23,193 bases of DNA. It comes from Chloroflexota bacterium (lineage in GTDB: Bacteria; Chloroflexota; UBA6077). Where the stretch lies: assembly GCA_021806765.1 (NCBI GenBank), contig JAJZQR010000062.1:1-23193 (forward strand), read 5' to 3'. Shown here in pieces: positions 1 to 8,244 of the stretch. Below the pieces are notes generated by a model, which saw only the letters and a program-made list of their open reading frames with translations, was not told the DNA's origin and ran no database searches. Numbering within the stretch: position 1 is the stretch's first letter; every line of letters starts with the position of its first letter. Made by a program: the position numbers and the translations under genes.

Positions 1-1350
1 GAGGTGCACGCCTTCGGCGCCTCCATTCCGGTGGACCGGCGCCTCTACCGGCAGGACGTAGCGGGCAGCATCGCCCACGCCACCATGCTGGCACAGCAGG
101 GGATCATCTCGGAGGAGGAGGGCGCAACCCTCGTGCGGGGACTGCGCCAGATCCAGGAGGAGATAGAGTCCGGAACGGTGACGCCAGACCTGCGGTGGGA
201 AGACATCCACTCCTTCGTCGAGAGCCGGCTCCGAGAACTGGTGGGCGACGCGGCAGGGAAGCTCCACACGGCCCGCAGCCGGAACGACCAGGTAGCCCTG
301 GATGCCCGCCTGTTTGCCCGAGCCAGCCTCCGTGAGATGGTTTCCCGGCTGGCCGGACTCCAGAGGGTGTTACTGGACCTGGCCGAGGCCAAGCTGGGGG
401 TGGTGATGCCCGGCTACACCCACCTGCAGCGGGCCCAGCCCGTCCTCCTCTCCCACCACCTCCTCGCCTACTTTGAGATGTTCCAGCGGGACGTGGAGCG
501 GTTGATGGACTGCTACCGCCGCACCAACGTGTTGCCCCTGGGCTCCGGGGCTCTGGCCGGAGTCACCTACCCCATCGACCGCCGGTCCGTCGCCGAGCAG
601 TTGGGTTTCGACGCCCTCAGCCGCAACAGCATGGACGCCGTGTCCGATCGGGACTTCCTTGTGGAGCAGGTGGCGGCCCTCAGCCTGATAATGGCCCACC
701 TCTCTCGCCTGGCGGAAGAGGTGATCCTCTGGTCCACCGAGGAGTTCGGCTTCCTGGAACTGGATGACGGCTACTCCACGGGCAGCAGCATCATGCCTCA
801 GAAGAAGAACCCGGACGTGGCCGAGCTGGTACGGGGCAAGACCGGACGGGTGTACGGGTCACTTCTGGCCCTGCTCACTACCCTCAAGGGGTTGCCCCTC
901 ACCTACAACAAGGATCTTCAGGAGGACAAGGAGCAATTCTTCGATGCCGTGGACACGGTGTCCGTCTCCCTGAAGATGTTCGCCGGGATGCTGGCCACGG
1001 CCCGCTTCCGGGAAGACCGGATGCGGGAGGTAGCTGGGGGCGGGTTCTCCACCGCCACCGACGTGGCCGACTATCTGGCCCGAAAGGGGCTTCCCTTCCG
1101 GCAAGCCCACGAAGTGGTGGGACGGCTGGTCCGCCACTGCCTGGAGCAAGGCTGCGACATCACCGACCTCTCGTTGGGCGATCTCAAGGGCTTCTCCCCC
1201 TTGTTCGACGAGGATATCTACACCGTCGATGTGGACAGCTCGGTCCAGGCCCGGAACGTCCCCGGAGGTACCGCCTCCGGACGGGTCATGGAGGCCCTGG
1301 CCGAGAGCCGCCAACTTCTGGCGGCCTCGGAGACGTGGAGCGCATCGTAG
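1..1350 (+). CDS. argH: Argininosuccinate lyase, 5'-truncated by the window
   Basis: Last step of arginine biosynthesis: cleaves argininosuccinate to arginine and fumarate in the cytosol. The reading frame is open from base 1, and the first visible residues (EVHAFGASIPVDRRLYRQD) match the family a little after its N-terminus, so roughly 15-20 residues and the true start lie upstream of the window. The GTG at base 4 is internal, not a start. Fumarase/aspartase superfamily signatures are all present: HTARSRNDQV (about residue 89), GYTHLQRAQPV with the catalytic-region His (about 138), and the flexible loop GSSIMPQKKNPD with the catalytic Ser (about 261). Length and C-terminus fit the usual ~460 residues. 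It is followed by a strong terminator hairpin and faces a convergent glycosyltransferase gene whose last codons overlap its 3' end. Confidence 0.96.
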   Translation, partial: EVHAFGASIPVDRRLYRQDVAGSIAHATMLAQQGIISEEEGATLVRGLRQIQEEIESGTVTPDLRWEDIHSFVESRLRELVGDAAGKLHTARSRNDQVALDARLFARASLREMVSRLAGLQRVLLDLAEAKLGVVMPGYTHLQRAQPVLLSHHLLAYFEMFQRDVERLMDCYRRTNVLPLGSGALAGVTYPIDRRSVAEQLGFDALSRNSMDAVSDRDFLVEQVAALSLIMAHLSRLAEEVILWSTEEFGFLELDDGYSTGSSIMPQKKNPDVAELVRGKTGRVYGSLLALLTTLKGLPLTYNKDLQEDKEQFFDAVDTVSVSLKMFAGMLATARFREDRMREVAGGGFSTATDVADYLARKGLPFRQAHEVVGRLVRHCLEQGCDITDLSLGDLKGFSPLFDEDIYTVDVDSSVQARNVPGGTASGRVMEALAESRQLLAASETWSAS

Positions 1351-2647
1351 CCATGGACGGTCGGGGGAGATTCCCCCGACCGTTTTCCTTCATCACCACC
1401 AGCAGGACGGCACCTCCCGTCGCCACCATCGCGAGGAACAGGGGACGGACGGGCAGATCGAGCAGAGGATAGCTATCCACCAGCGCCGCCGTAAACACTG
1501 CTCCCGCCATCAGCCTCGCCAACATCAGTCCGCGGCCGTCCACTCCCTCTGCCACCAGGTAACCCACGACGAAGAAAGCCACAGGCACCAGAAGCACCAG
1601 GTCGTGGGCGTAGAGGTGTGGGGCGAGAGTCATGGAAGCGAGCAGCAGCAGGGCAAGCTTCAACCGAAAGAGACTGCTGTCGGGGCGCCAGGTCCCACCC
1701 CAGGATCTCCACAGCAGCAACAGGATGAGGACCTCCGTGCCCCCGGTCGCCGGCACTATCGCGGCGGGCCAGGGCTGGAGAAGACCGGAGAAAAAGCCGA
1801 ACAGGGTGAGGTTCAACGTTGCGGGCAACCATTCTGCGGTCTCTCGATTGATGCTCAGAAACTGCACGGGGTCGAAAGGGCCGACCAGAAGCAGCGACAG
1901 GCCAAAGAGGCATCCAAGCCCGACCGCCATCCCGGCCAGCACCCCCCAACGCGCCTTGCTCAGCAGTAACAGCGGCACCACGATCATCAACTGCGGCTTG
2001 ACAGCCGCCACAGCCAGCACCACCCCCGCCTCCACTTCCCGCCCCCGTAAGAGCAGGGTGAAGCCCGCGACGTAGGACAGTAGCACGAGGAAGCTGAGCT
2101 GCCCCAGCATCAGGGCCGAGAGAAAGGGCAACAGACTGAAGGATGCTAGCCAGAGAAACGCTCGAACTCGGGGAGCCTTTTCCAGTTCAGGGATCGACCT
2201 GGACAGAAGAGCCAGGGCCGCCACGAAGAACCCAAGATTCAGCGCTCCCCACAGGTAATAGGCCGTTCGGATCGGCAACCACGCCAGCGGGAGGAAGGGC
2301 AGGACGGCGAAAGGGGGATACTGGAAAGGCAGCACTCCCCCTACCTCAAACCGGTGAGGGAATATGATCTCACTTTGCACCTGGCGTTGCAGATCCAGGT
2401 CGTAGAGATGGGCGCCCAAACCGCGGACCGCTATGGTTGCCGCCGTGTAATACCCGGTGAAATCCGCCTGCAGGGCGGAGTGCTCCGACCAGTAAAGCCC
2501 AAAGAGCAAGTACAGAACAGGCACCGGTGCCAGAATGATCAGCCCATACCGTGTGTTCAGCCGCGCGAGAACCCACCGCTGCCACCGACCATCGACACGC
2601 TGCGAGGCCGCCAATTTCATCGTCATCTCACGCCACGAACACGCCAT
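1286..2647 (-). CDS. Polytopic membrane glycosyltransferase, GT87 (DUF2029) type
   Basis: Probable GT-C fold glycosyltransferase using a polyprenyl-phosphate sugar donor on the outer face of the membrane; acceptor unknown. The protein has about nine to ten hydrophobic helices. After the first helix comes a short loop with QADFTGYYTAA, whose Asp matches the catalytic-loop acidic residue of GT87/GT-C enzymes, followed by HLYDLDLQRQ and FQYPPFAVLPFLPLAWLP, both typical of DUF2029. The start is uncertain: ATG at 2647 overlaps the upstream gene by 20 bases, while ATG at 2626 follows that gene's stop after one base and looks equally good. The last ~25 codons are low-complexity (Pro/Arg/Ser), run through the argH terminator and stop inside argH, so the tail may be poorly constrained. 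It is the last gene of a three-glycosyltransferase run on this strand. Confidence 0.82.
   Translation of the reverse strand: MACSWREMTMKLAASQRVDGRWQRWVLARLNTRYGLIILAPVPVLYLLFGLYWSEHSALQADFTGYYTAATIAVRGLGAHLYDLDLQRQVQSEIIFPHRFEVGGVLPFQYPPFAVLPFLPLAWLPIRTAYYLWGALNLGFFVAALALLSRSIPELEKAPRVRAFLWLASFSLLPFLSALMLGQLSFLVLLSYVAGFTLLLRGREVEAGVVLAVAAVKPQLMIVVPLLLLSKARWGVLAGMAVGLGCLFGLSLLLVGPFDPVQFLSINRETAEWLPATLNLTLFGFFSGLLQPWPAAIVPATGGTEVLILLLLWRSWGGTWRPDSSLFRLKLALLLLASMTLAPHLYAHDLVLLVPVAFFVVGYLVAEGVDGRGLMLARLMAGAVFTAALVDSYPLLDLPVRPLFLAMVATGGAVLLVVMKENGRGNLPRPSMATMRSTSPRPPEVGGSRPGPP
1357..1386 (+). terminator. Rho-independent terminator of argH
   Basis: A perfect 12-bp stem (ACGGTCGGGGGA / TCCCCCGACCGT) with a GAT loop runs into TTTT, seven bases after the argH stop. 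It is oriented for argH. On the opposite strand the same bases encode part of the C-terminus of the converging GT87-type gene. Confidence 0.88.
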
Positions 2648-3893
2648 AGCTGAACACGGCGCTCCAGTACAGCAGCAGCAGGAGTGAACCGAGGATCAGC
2701 GCGAGATGGACCCACCGGCGCTCCCCCCAGATGGCTAGCACCGCGAAACAGGGGAAGAGAAGCAGGACAAAACGGGAGAAGCTCATCAGCGGCAGGTAGG
2801 GCGAGGCCCTGGACAGAGGAGCCAGGAGAAATAGCAGGACGTAGATTGAGTGTCCGACCTGGAGCCTGCCAATGCCGGCTGCGGCCAGCAGAGGGAACAC
2901 TGCAGCCAACAGGAAGTTGAAGACGTCAACATGGTAGGCTTTCCCCGCCAGGATGCGCTGCGCCGCAAGTAGGATGTCTGTCCCGGGCAGCGCCAGCCAC
3001 TGCACCGCCATGGGTCCCGTCCCGCCTGAGGCCCCAGGGTGGTCCCAGGGAGTATCCACAGACAGCTGAAAGGTGGCCAGGCCCAATAGGGGGACGGCAA
3101 CCATCACAGCTCCAATCAGTACCACCGACCAATTGCGTTGAAAGCCCTTCCACTCCAGATGAGCCCTTTCTCCCACCAACCACTGAACAGCCAGAGGAAT
3201 CCCCAACAGCATGCCCTGGGGTCGCGCCAAGCCCGCCAAATAACCCACGACCAGTGCTTCGGCCCATCGATGCCGAGAGACCAGATAGAACCCCAGAACC
3301 GCCAGCAGCAGCATCAGACTCTCGCTGAAGGGACCGTGGAGGAAAAAGGCCGTGGGGAAGATGCTCAGGTACATCAGAGCCCGATTGGCCACCCCGAGTC
3401 CGAACCTCGGCAGGAGAAGCCGGTGCAGCAGGAAGAAGGCTATCACCAGCGCCAGGTCCGAGATGACGAGCCCGGCAGCGATGGGATGCAGGCCAGAGGC
3501 CCAGGACAGCAGCCTGATCAGCAATGGGTAGAGGGGGAAGAGCTGAGGAGTCATGTCCTGGCTGGAATAGCCCACAGTGGCGATCTTCTGGTACCAGAGG
3601 GCATCTTCCCGCTGCCACACCCCCAGGAACAGCCTCTCCCATCCGGAATCGAAGAGTTTCACCCCCACGGGCGCATAGTGCTCCCATAGGTCTGGGCGTT
3701 GAACGTAGAAAGCAACTGCGGCCATATAGAGGGTGAGGAAGAGCCTGATGCCCATCACCCAGCCCATTGCTACCAAGAGTGAGTAAGCGGGTGAGCCGGC
3801 CCGGGGCAGGGAAAAAGATCGGTCACCTCCTCCGGAGAGAAGGCGGGTCCAGGCCGCGACACCTGGCGGGGTTTGGGGTGTTCTCGAAATCAC
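2628..3893 (-). CDS. PIG-V-like membrane mannosyltransferase, copy 1
   Basis: Predicted multi-helix GT-C glycosyltransferase resembling the PIG-V (GPI mannosyltransferase II) family, likely transferring a sugar from a polyprenyl-phosphate donor at the outer membrane face. After the first helix (about residues 38-62) comes GVWQREDALWYQKIATVGY, equivalent to the acidic D-x-x-W/H-x-x-x-IA-x-x-GY loop of PIG-V. Further on are DMTPQLFPLYPLL and FPTAFFLHGPFSESLML, the most conserved family block. GTG at 3893 is preceded by a purine-rich AGAAGAGAGA. It is a tandem paralogue of the next gene upstream, with many identical blocks (FLGVWQREDALWY, HGPFSESLML, YLAGLARPQGMLLG, PLMSFSRFVLLLFPCF). The substrate cannot be read from sequence. 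Confidence 0.85.
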   Translation of the reverse strand: MISRTPQTPPGVAAWTRLLSGGGDRSFSLPRAGSPAYSLLVAMGWVMGIRLFLTLYMAAVAFYVQRPDLWEHYAPVGVKLFDSGWERLFLGVWQREDALWYQKIATVGYSSQDMTPQLFPLYPLLIRLLSWASGLHPIAAGLVISDLALVIAFFLLHRLLLPRFGLGVANRALMYLSIFPTAFFLHGPFSESLMLLLAVLGFYLVSRHRWAEALVVGYLAGLARPQGMLLGIPLAVQWLVGERAHLEWKGFQRNWSVVLIGAVMVAVPLLGLATFQLSVDTPWDHPGASGGTGPMAVQWLALPGTDILLAAQRILAGKAYHVDVFNFLLAAVFPLLAAAGIGRLQVGHSIYVLLFLLAPLSRASPYLPLMSFSRFVLLLFPCFAVLAIWGERRWVHLALILGSLLLLLYWSAVFSYGVFVA

Positions 3894-3914
3894 AGTCTCT
3901 CTTCTGCCACCTAC

Positions 3915-5264
3915 CTAGCCCACGAAGTAGCCGGTGTAGAACTTGAAGCTCCACACGGCCAGCCACCACAGCCAGAGGAAGATGACGGTCAGATGAACCC
4001 ACTTGCGCCGCCCCCAGATCGCCAGAACCACGAAGCAGGGAAACAGAAGCAGCACGAAACGGGAGAAGCTCATCAGAGGAAACACCGGCGAGAAACGAGA
4101 GAGTGGAGCAACCAAGAACAGGGCGGCGTAGACGGTGTAGCCGACCTCCAGTCTAGGTAGGCACGCCAGGGTCAGCAACAGAAAGAGGATCGCCAGAACA
4201 AAATCGAAGAGGTCGATGGGATATGCGACGCCGGCCAGTATCTGCTGGGCAGCGTTCAGGAGGGCAGTCCCGGGTACAGCCAGCGACTGGTGGGCCATGG
4301 GCCCGACCCCGCCGGACGCTCCGGGTTTGTTCCAGGGGGTGTCCACCAGCGTCACGAAGGTAGCCAATCCCAGCAACGGGGCGAAGGTCAGAACCGCGCC
4401 GCGGAGGAGCGCGCTACGAGCCCAACCGAAGCTTCTCCAGTCGGAGGGCTTCCTCCCCGCCGCCACCAACCGCAGCGCCAGGGGAGCCCCCAGAAGCATG
4501 CCCTGGGGTCTCGCCAGTCCGGCCAGGTATGCCACCGCCGCAGCCGCAACCCACTGCTGCCGGCCAACCAGGGAGAAGGCGAGGATCGCCAACATCAGCA
4601 TCAGGCTTTCACTGAAGGGGCCGTGCAGAAAGAAGGCCGACGGGAAGAGACTGAGGTAGACCAGCGTCCTGTTGGTCACCTCCACTCCATGGCTCGGCAG
4701 CAACAGCCGGTGCAACAGATAGAGCGCCGCCAGCAGGGACGCCTCCGAGACGGCGATGCCTGCCGCCACCGGGTGGATGCCGGTGAACAGCCAGATAGCT
4801 CTCACCACCATCGGAAAGAGCGGAAACAGCTGAGGGGTCATGTCATCGCTGGAGTAACCCACGGTGGCGATCTTCTCGTACCATAGGGCGTCCTCCCGCT
4901 GCCACACCCCGAGGAACAACCCTTCCCACCCCGAGTCCAGCAACTCCACCCCGGAGGCACCATACTGCTGATGCAGATCCGGTTGGGGGAAAAGCAGTGC
5001 GGCCGCCGCCAGATAGACCGTCAGGAAGAGCCTGACACCGGCCACACAGGCGAACGCCACCCAAAAGGAGTACCAGCGACTGCCCTCTGCAGGCAACCGA
5101 AGGGAGAACGACCTCTCGATAGAGGTTGCCGGCTCTCCTACCCTCAAAGCCCCTCTACTTGCGGCGGTGGCCGCTCCCTCCCCGGGGACGGCTCTTAACG
5201 CCCGCCCCCGAGCCTTCGGCCAGCGGTCCGGCGGGCACCGTCGCAACCGGTTTCCCAGGGCCAC
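3915..5264 (-). CDS. PIG-V-like membrane mannosyltransferase, copy 2
   Basis: Second copy of the duplicated PIG-V-like GT-C glycosyltransferase, colinear with the downstream copy throughout. It carries the same catalytic-loop motif (GVWQREDALWYEKIATVGY), FPSAFFLHGPFSESLML and a C-terminal PLMSFSRFVLLLFPCF block, with about nine to ten membrane helices. The start is uncertain. The longest frame begins at GTG 5264 but overlaps the preceding small gene by 110 bases in another frame. TTG at 5147, seven bases after that gene's stop and just after AGAGGGG, gives a shorter, more operon-like protein (MRVGEPATSIERSFSL...), whose RSFSL stretch aligns with copy 1. I favour 5147 biologically and give the longest frame here. 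Twenty-one bases separate it from copy 1, so the genes are probably co-transcribed. Confidence 0.83.
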   Translation of the reverse strand: MALGNRLRRCPPDRWPKARGRALRAVPGEGAATAASRGALRVGEPATSIERSFSLRLPAEGSRWYSFWVAFACVAGVRLFLTVYLAAAALLFPQPDLHQQYGASGVELLDSGWEGLFLGVWQREDALWYEKIATVGYSSDDMTPQLFPLFPMVVRAIWLFTGIHPVAAGIAVSEASLLAALYLLHRLLLPSHGVEVTNRTLVYLSLFPSAFFLHGPFSESLMLMLAILAFSLVGRQQWVAAAAVAYLAGLARPQGMLLGAPLALRLVAAGRKPSDWRSFGWARSALLRGAVLTFAPLLGLATFVTLVDTPWNKPGASGGVGPMAHQSLAVPGTALLNAAQQILAGVAYPIDLFDFVLAILFLLLTLACLPRLEVGYTVYAALFLVAPLSRFSPVFPLMSFSRFVLLLFPCFVVLAIWGRRKWVHLTVIFLWLWWLAVWSFKFYTGYFVG

Positions 5265-5439
5265 TCGTCGCCCTGCCGGCCTTCGGCAACCCCTCGGCCA
5301 TCCGGTCGAGTCGCACTGCTCCCATCTCCACCGGCATTCTGCCCGCCCGCCCCCTTAGACGCGGCCTCAAAAGGCCGCCGGCCACCAGGGCAGCGACAAA
5401 GCCTAGCACGAACAGGATCGCTGGCACGGTGTAGTCCAT
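5155..5439 (-). CDS. Small single-helix membrane protein of unknown function
   Basis: A 94-residue protein with one hydrophobic helix at residues ~5-22 (VPAILFVLGFVAALVAGG), then a highly basic, Gly/Pro/Arg-rich tail rich in RxR and ending SGHRRK; N-out/C-in topology follows from the positive-inside rule. ATG at 5439 was chosen because GGGGGA lies five bases upstream; a longer frame from 5490 lacks such a site. I recognise no family. It is the first gene of the glycosyltransferase run and could be an accessory subunit, or simply share the promoter. The low-complexity tail means part of the frame could be a GC-rich artefact, but the SD and helix argue for a real gene. Confidence 0.55.
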   Translation of the reverse strand: MDYTVPAILFVLGFVAALVAGGLLRPRLRGRAGRMPVEMGAVRLDRMAEGLPKAGRATSGPGKPVATVPAGPLAEGSGAGVKSRPRGGSGHRRK

Positions 5440-5503
5440 GGTTTCCCCCATGTTGGCAACTGATGGAACTGGGCAATCCCCGCCAGCCAAGGCGGTCCGC
5501 TAA

Positions 5504-5534
5504 AGTATAGCCGTAGCGTCCCCTCTCTGTACCA
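5504..5534 (-). promoter_or_regulatory. Possible sigma70-type promoter for the glycosyltransferase operon
   Basis: On the minus strand, GGTACA, 18 bases, then TATACT lies about 65 bases upstream of the small membrane protein start, in the 134-base gap after panE. The -10 is good and the -35 weak (three of six). Prediction by eye only. Confidence 0.33.
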
Positions 5535-5573
5535 TGGGAAATTCTGGCTAACGAACCTTCGCGGGCGCCGTCA

Positions 5574-6491
5574 TCAGATCGAAGGCCGGCCCAGCGCCCC
5601 TACCAGACGGGTCAGGGTCCAGTTGACGGGAGTGAGGACTCCTCTGGCCTCCCCCTCCCGCACCACCGCCCCGTTGATAAAGTCGATCTCAGTCTGGATG
5701 CCCCGGTCCACATCCTGAAGCATAGACGATCGGTTCGAGGCGGTGAGACAGCACACCGTCTCCGCTCTCTCCATGGGATCCGTATAGGGAAGCGGAATCC
5801 CGAGGGCCACCGCCACTGCAGCCGCCTCCAGGGCAGACGCCCTCAGCAGCTCGCGCGCCCCTTCCCTGGCCAGCAACTCCCCATTAGGAACTCCCAGGAG
5901 CGCCGTCAGGGGGTTGATGGCCGCGTTCACCACCAGTTTTCCCCAGATCAGCGAGTTCACAGCGTGGGAGATCTCCACCTCGATTCCAGCCCGGCGCAAA
6001 GCCCCGGCCACCCGTTGGAGCCTCTCAGTCTCCCCACCATCCAGTTCGCCGATGGCCGTCTCTCCTGCCCCGGCGTGCCGAACCCGCCCCGGTCCCATCA
6101 GAGTGGCCCCGTGGGAGGTCACTCCTGCCAGCACCCTCCCCCGTCCCACCACCGACGCAATGGTCTCCACGTTGTTCAGACCGTTCTGCAGGGTCAGTAC
6201 CGCCGTTCCTGGCCCTACGGCAGGGAGCGCATCCTGGCACGCCTGCAGTGTGTCGTAGGCCTTTACGAAGACGATCACCAACTCCATCGGGCCGGCTTCA
6301 GCGGCCCGCACGGTAGCTTTCACCCGCGCCTTCTGCCTCGCCTCACCCCGAACCAGCGTGATCCCTTCCCGGCGGATGGCCTCCACCACCTCCGGCCGGC
6401 GCCCCAGCAGCCACACCTCGTGGCCGCCCAGGGCCAGCATCGCCGAGAAGAGAGTCCCCATAGCACCGGTGCCGACAACCATGACCTTCAA
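5574..6491 (-). CDS. panE: 2-Dehydropantoate 2-reductase (ketopantoate reductase)
   Basis: NADPH-dependent reduction of ketopantoate to pantoate, second step of pantothenate/CoA synthesis. The N-terminal Rossmann motif is GTGAMGTLFSAML (residues ~7-19). NGLNNVETI corresponds to the family NGLGN-type segment. WGKLVVNAAINPLTALLGVP carries the catalytic Lys of E. coli PanE (WRKLAVNxxINPLTA). RSSMLQDV and TEIDFINGAVV carry the conserved Ser/Asp/Glu substrate-site residues. At 305 residues it has the usual length. The TTG start at 6491 gives MKVMVVGTGAMG with GGAGGGG nine bases upstream; ATG 6482 would shorten the first beta strand. It begins six bases after the panB stop, so panB-panE form an operon and together make pantoate. 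panC and panD are not in the window. Confidence 0.94.
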   Translation of the reverse strand: MKVMVVGTGAMGTLFSAMLALGGHEVWLLGRRPEVVEAIRREGITLVRGEARQKARVKATVRAAEAGPMELVIVFVKAYDTLQACQDALPAVGPGTAVLTLQNGLNNVETIASVVGRGRVLAGVTSHGATLMGPGRVRHAGAGETAIGELDGGETERLQRVAGALRRAGIEVEISHAVNSLIWGKLVVNAAINPLTALLGVPNGELLAREGARELLRASALEAAAVAVALGIPLPYTDPMERAETVCCLTASNRSSMLQDVDRGIQTEIDFINGAVVREGEARGVLTPVNWTLTRLVGALGRPSI

Positions 6492-6497
6492 CGAAGA

Positions 6498-7340
6498 CTA
6501 CCCCTCCAGCAGCTTATCCAACTCCTCTTTTTTCATGTTGAAGCTGTGTTCCGAAGCCGGGAACCTACCCTCAGCCACCTCCTGGCAGTAGCCGGATAGG
6601 GCCTCCGACACCGACTGGCCCAGGAGGGCGTACTGTTTCACGAACTTCGGGACAAAGCGCTGGAAGAGACCCAGGGCGTCGTGGATCACCAGCACCTGAC
6701 CATCGCAGTGAGGTCCAGCGCCGATGCCTATGGTGGGGATCGAGAGATCCCTGGTTACCACCTCTGCCAACTGCGCCGGTATGGCCTCCAGCACCAGAGA
6801 GAAAGCCCCCGCCTCTTCCAGCAACAGAGCGTCAGCCATGAGAGTCCTGGCGGCAGCGGCATCTCTTGCCTGAGTCTTCAGCCCACCCAGCATGGTGGCC
6901 GTTTGCGGCGTCAGCCCCAGGTGGCCCATCACGGGGATTCCGGCAGCAACTATAGCCCGAACCGTCTCGACCACCGCGGAACCGCCCTCCAGTTTGACCG
7001 CATCTGCCCCGCCCTCTTTCAGCAGCCGGCCGGCGTTGCGGATGGCATCCTGAAGGCTCACCTGGTACGACATGAAGGGAAGGTCGGCCACCACGAGAGT
7101 GTTCTTGGCTCCTCGCACCACCGCCTTGGTGTGGTGGATCATCTCTTCCATGGTAACCGGCACAGTACTATCGTAGCCCAGAACCACCATACCCAGGGAA
7201 TCCCCAACCAGGATTATCTCCATCGGGCTCTGGTCCACCAGCATCGCCAATGGATAATCGTAGGCGGTGATCATTCTGATCTTACGCCCCTGTCGCTTCA
7301 TCTCCGACAGTTCCCGAAGGGTAAGCTTTTTCTTGTCCAC
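6498..7340 (-). CDS. panB: 3-Methyl-2-oxobutanoate hydroxymethyltransferase
   Basis: Committed step of pantothenate synthesis: transfers a hydroxymethyl group from 5,10-methylene-tetrahydrofolate to alpha-ketoisovalerate, giving ketopantoate. It is a TIM-barrel, Mg-dependent enzyme. Hallmarks are visible in order: [14 protein letters not shown] (N-terminal), [19 protein letters not shown] with the metal-binding Asp, [17 protein letters not shown] with the conserved Lys/Glu, GHLGLTPQ, and the C-terminal [24 protein letters not shown] segment. At 280 residues it is slightly longer than the E. coli enzyme, with a C-terminal basic/acidic tail. The GTG start at 7340 has AGGAGGT six bases upstream. 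panE follows after six bases. Confidence 0.96.
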   Translation of the reverse strand: [280 protein letters not shown]

Positions 7341-7392
7341 TGAGGGACCTCCTGTACACGGAAGGACAAGGAGAGGCCAGACAATGAGCCGT

Positions 7393-7417
7393 GACGCCGG
7401 CGGTAGCCGCCGGCGTC
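7393..7417 (-). terminator. Perfect GC-rich hairpin between pfpI-like gene and panB
   Basis: An 11-bp perfect stem (GACGCCGGCGG / CCGCCGGCGTC) with a 3-base loop starts 33 bases downstream of the DJ-1/PfpI stop. No U-tract follows, so it may be a weak or Rho-assisted terminator, or a processing or stability hairpin ahead of panB. Confidence 0.5.
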
Positions 7418-7449
7418 AGAACAGACAACTCACTATCTTCGGAGGAGAA

Positions 7450-7986
7450 TTAGTCCCGGGCCGGGCTCTCAGCTATGGCCGACACCAGCTCAGCGCCCCA
7501 AGCAGGAAGATCCTCCGGTGTCCGCGACGTCACCAGGTTTCCGTCGCGAACCACCTCCTGGTCCACATAGTTGGCACCAGCATTCACCACATCGTCCTTG
7601 ATGGCCTTTACACAGGTCAACGTTCTGCCCTTGAGGATCTGGGCAGAGATCAGAACAGATGGACCGTGGCAGATGCTGCCTATAACCTTGCCCTTGTCAT
7701 CGGCTTCTTTGACGAGTCGCAACACCGAGGGATAACGTCGCAGCCGATCAGGAGCCCACCCACCTGGGACTATGATAGCGTCGAACTGGCTTGCGTCGAC
7801 CGTGTCTGCCTCGGCGTCTACCTTCACCGGTACTCCGTGCTTTCCCAGGTAGCTATCGCTGCTGCCGGTTCCCACCACGAAGATCTCGGCACCGGCTTCC
7901 CGCAACCGAAGCAAAGGATACCACAGCTCCAGATCCTCGAAGTTGGCCTCGGCAAGGACCGCAACACGCTTGCCGCTCAGTGACAT
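7450..7986 (-). CDS. DJ-1/PfpI family protein (class I glutamine amidotransferase-like)
   Basis: A 178-residue single-domain protein of the PfpI/YhbO branch of the DJ-1 superfamily. Members have been described as proteases, glyoxalases or protein/nucleotide deglycases; the exact activity here is not readable. The N-terminus KRVAVLAEANFEDLELWYPL supplies the conserved acidic residue near the active site. DAIIVPGGWAPDRLR is the oxyanion-hole segment. GSICHGPSVLI holds the nucleophilic-elbow Cys followed by His. The C-terminal VVRDGNLVTSRTPEDLPAW matches the family end. ATG at 7986 has AAGGAGGAG upstream at good spacing. It is upstream of panB but separated by a hairpin, so a functional link to pantoate synthesis is doubtful. 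Confidence 0.88.
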   Translation of the reverse strand: MSLSGKRVAVLAEANFEDLELWYPLLRLREAGAEIFVVGTGSSDSYLGKHGVPVKVDAEADTVDASQFDAIIVPGGWAPDRLRRYPSVLRLVKEADDKGKVIGSICHGPSVLISAQILKGRTLTCVKAIKDDVVNAGANYVDQEVVRDGNLVTSRTPEDLPAWGAELVSAIAESPARD

Positions 7987-8154
7987 TTGGTCTCCTCCTT
8001 ACTTGAACCACCCCAAGTGGAGTCGTACTACCGAAGTTGTCTCGCTGGCGAAGCGACGAACCGCGAGCCCTCGAATGGCCTTTGCGCCTTTCGCCACCCT
8101 GGCACCAGTTTACGTTGTGCGCCAAGGCCGGTCAACCAGAAAATGGTACGAAAC

Positions 8155-8182
8155 TTGCGGCCCGCATCTATGCTTCTACATT
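8155..8182 (+). promoter_or_regulatory. Possible promoter of the small-membrane-protein cassette
   Basis: TTGCGG, 16 bases, then TACATT lies about 60 bases before the first cassette gene, in the 258-base divergent gap after the DJ-1/PfpI gene. Both hexamers are imperfect. The gap must hold promoters for both directions, and nothing else stands out in it. Confidence 0.33.
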
Positions 8183-8244
8183 GATTCCTCGGGTCGCCCT
8201 CGCTGGGAGCGGGGCCGGCTCACCCGCAACCGAAGGAGGTGCAC

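Noticed and set aside
1229..1969. Long plus-strand frame of 246 codons opposite the GT87-type gene
   Set aside because: Composition is Gln/His/Arg/Pro-rich with no domain or hydrophobic pattern, and it mirrors a real membrane-protein gene on the other strand. It is a GC-rich shadow frame.
2926..3687. 253-codon minus-strand frame inside PIG-V-like copy 1
   Set aside because: It overlaps the recognisable membrane protein in another frame and encodes low-complexity Gly/Arg/Ser sequence. Similar shadows exist at 3138-3689 and 4290-4886 on the plus strand.
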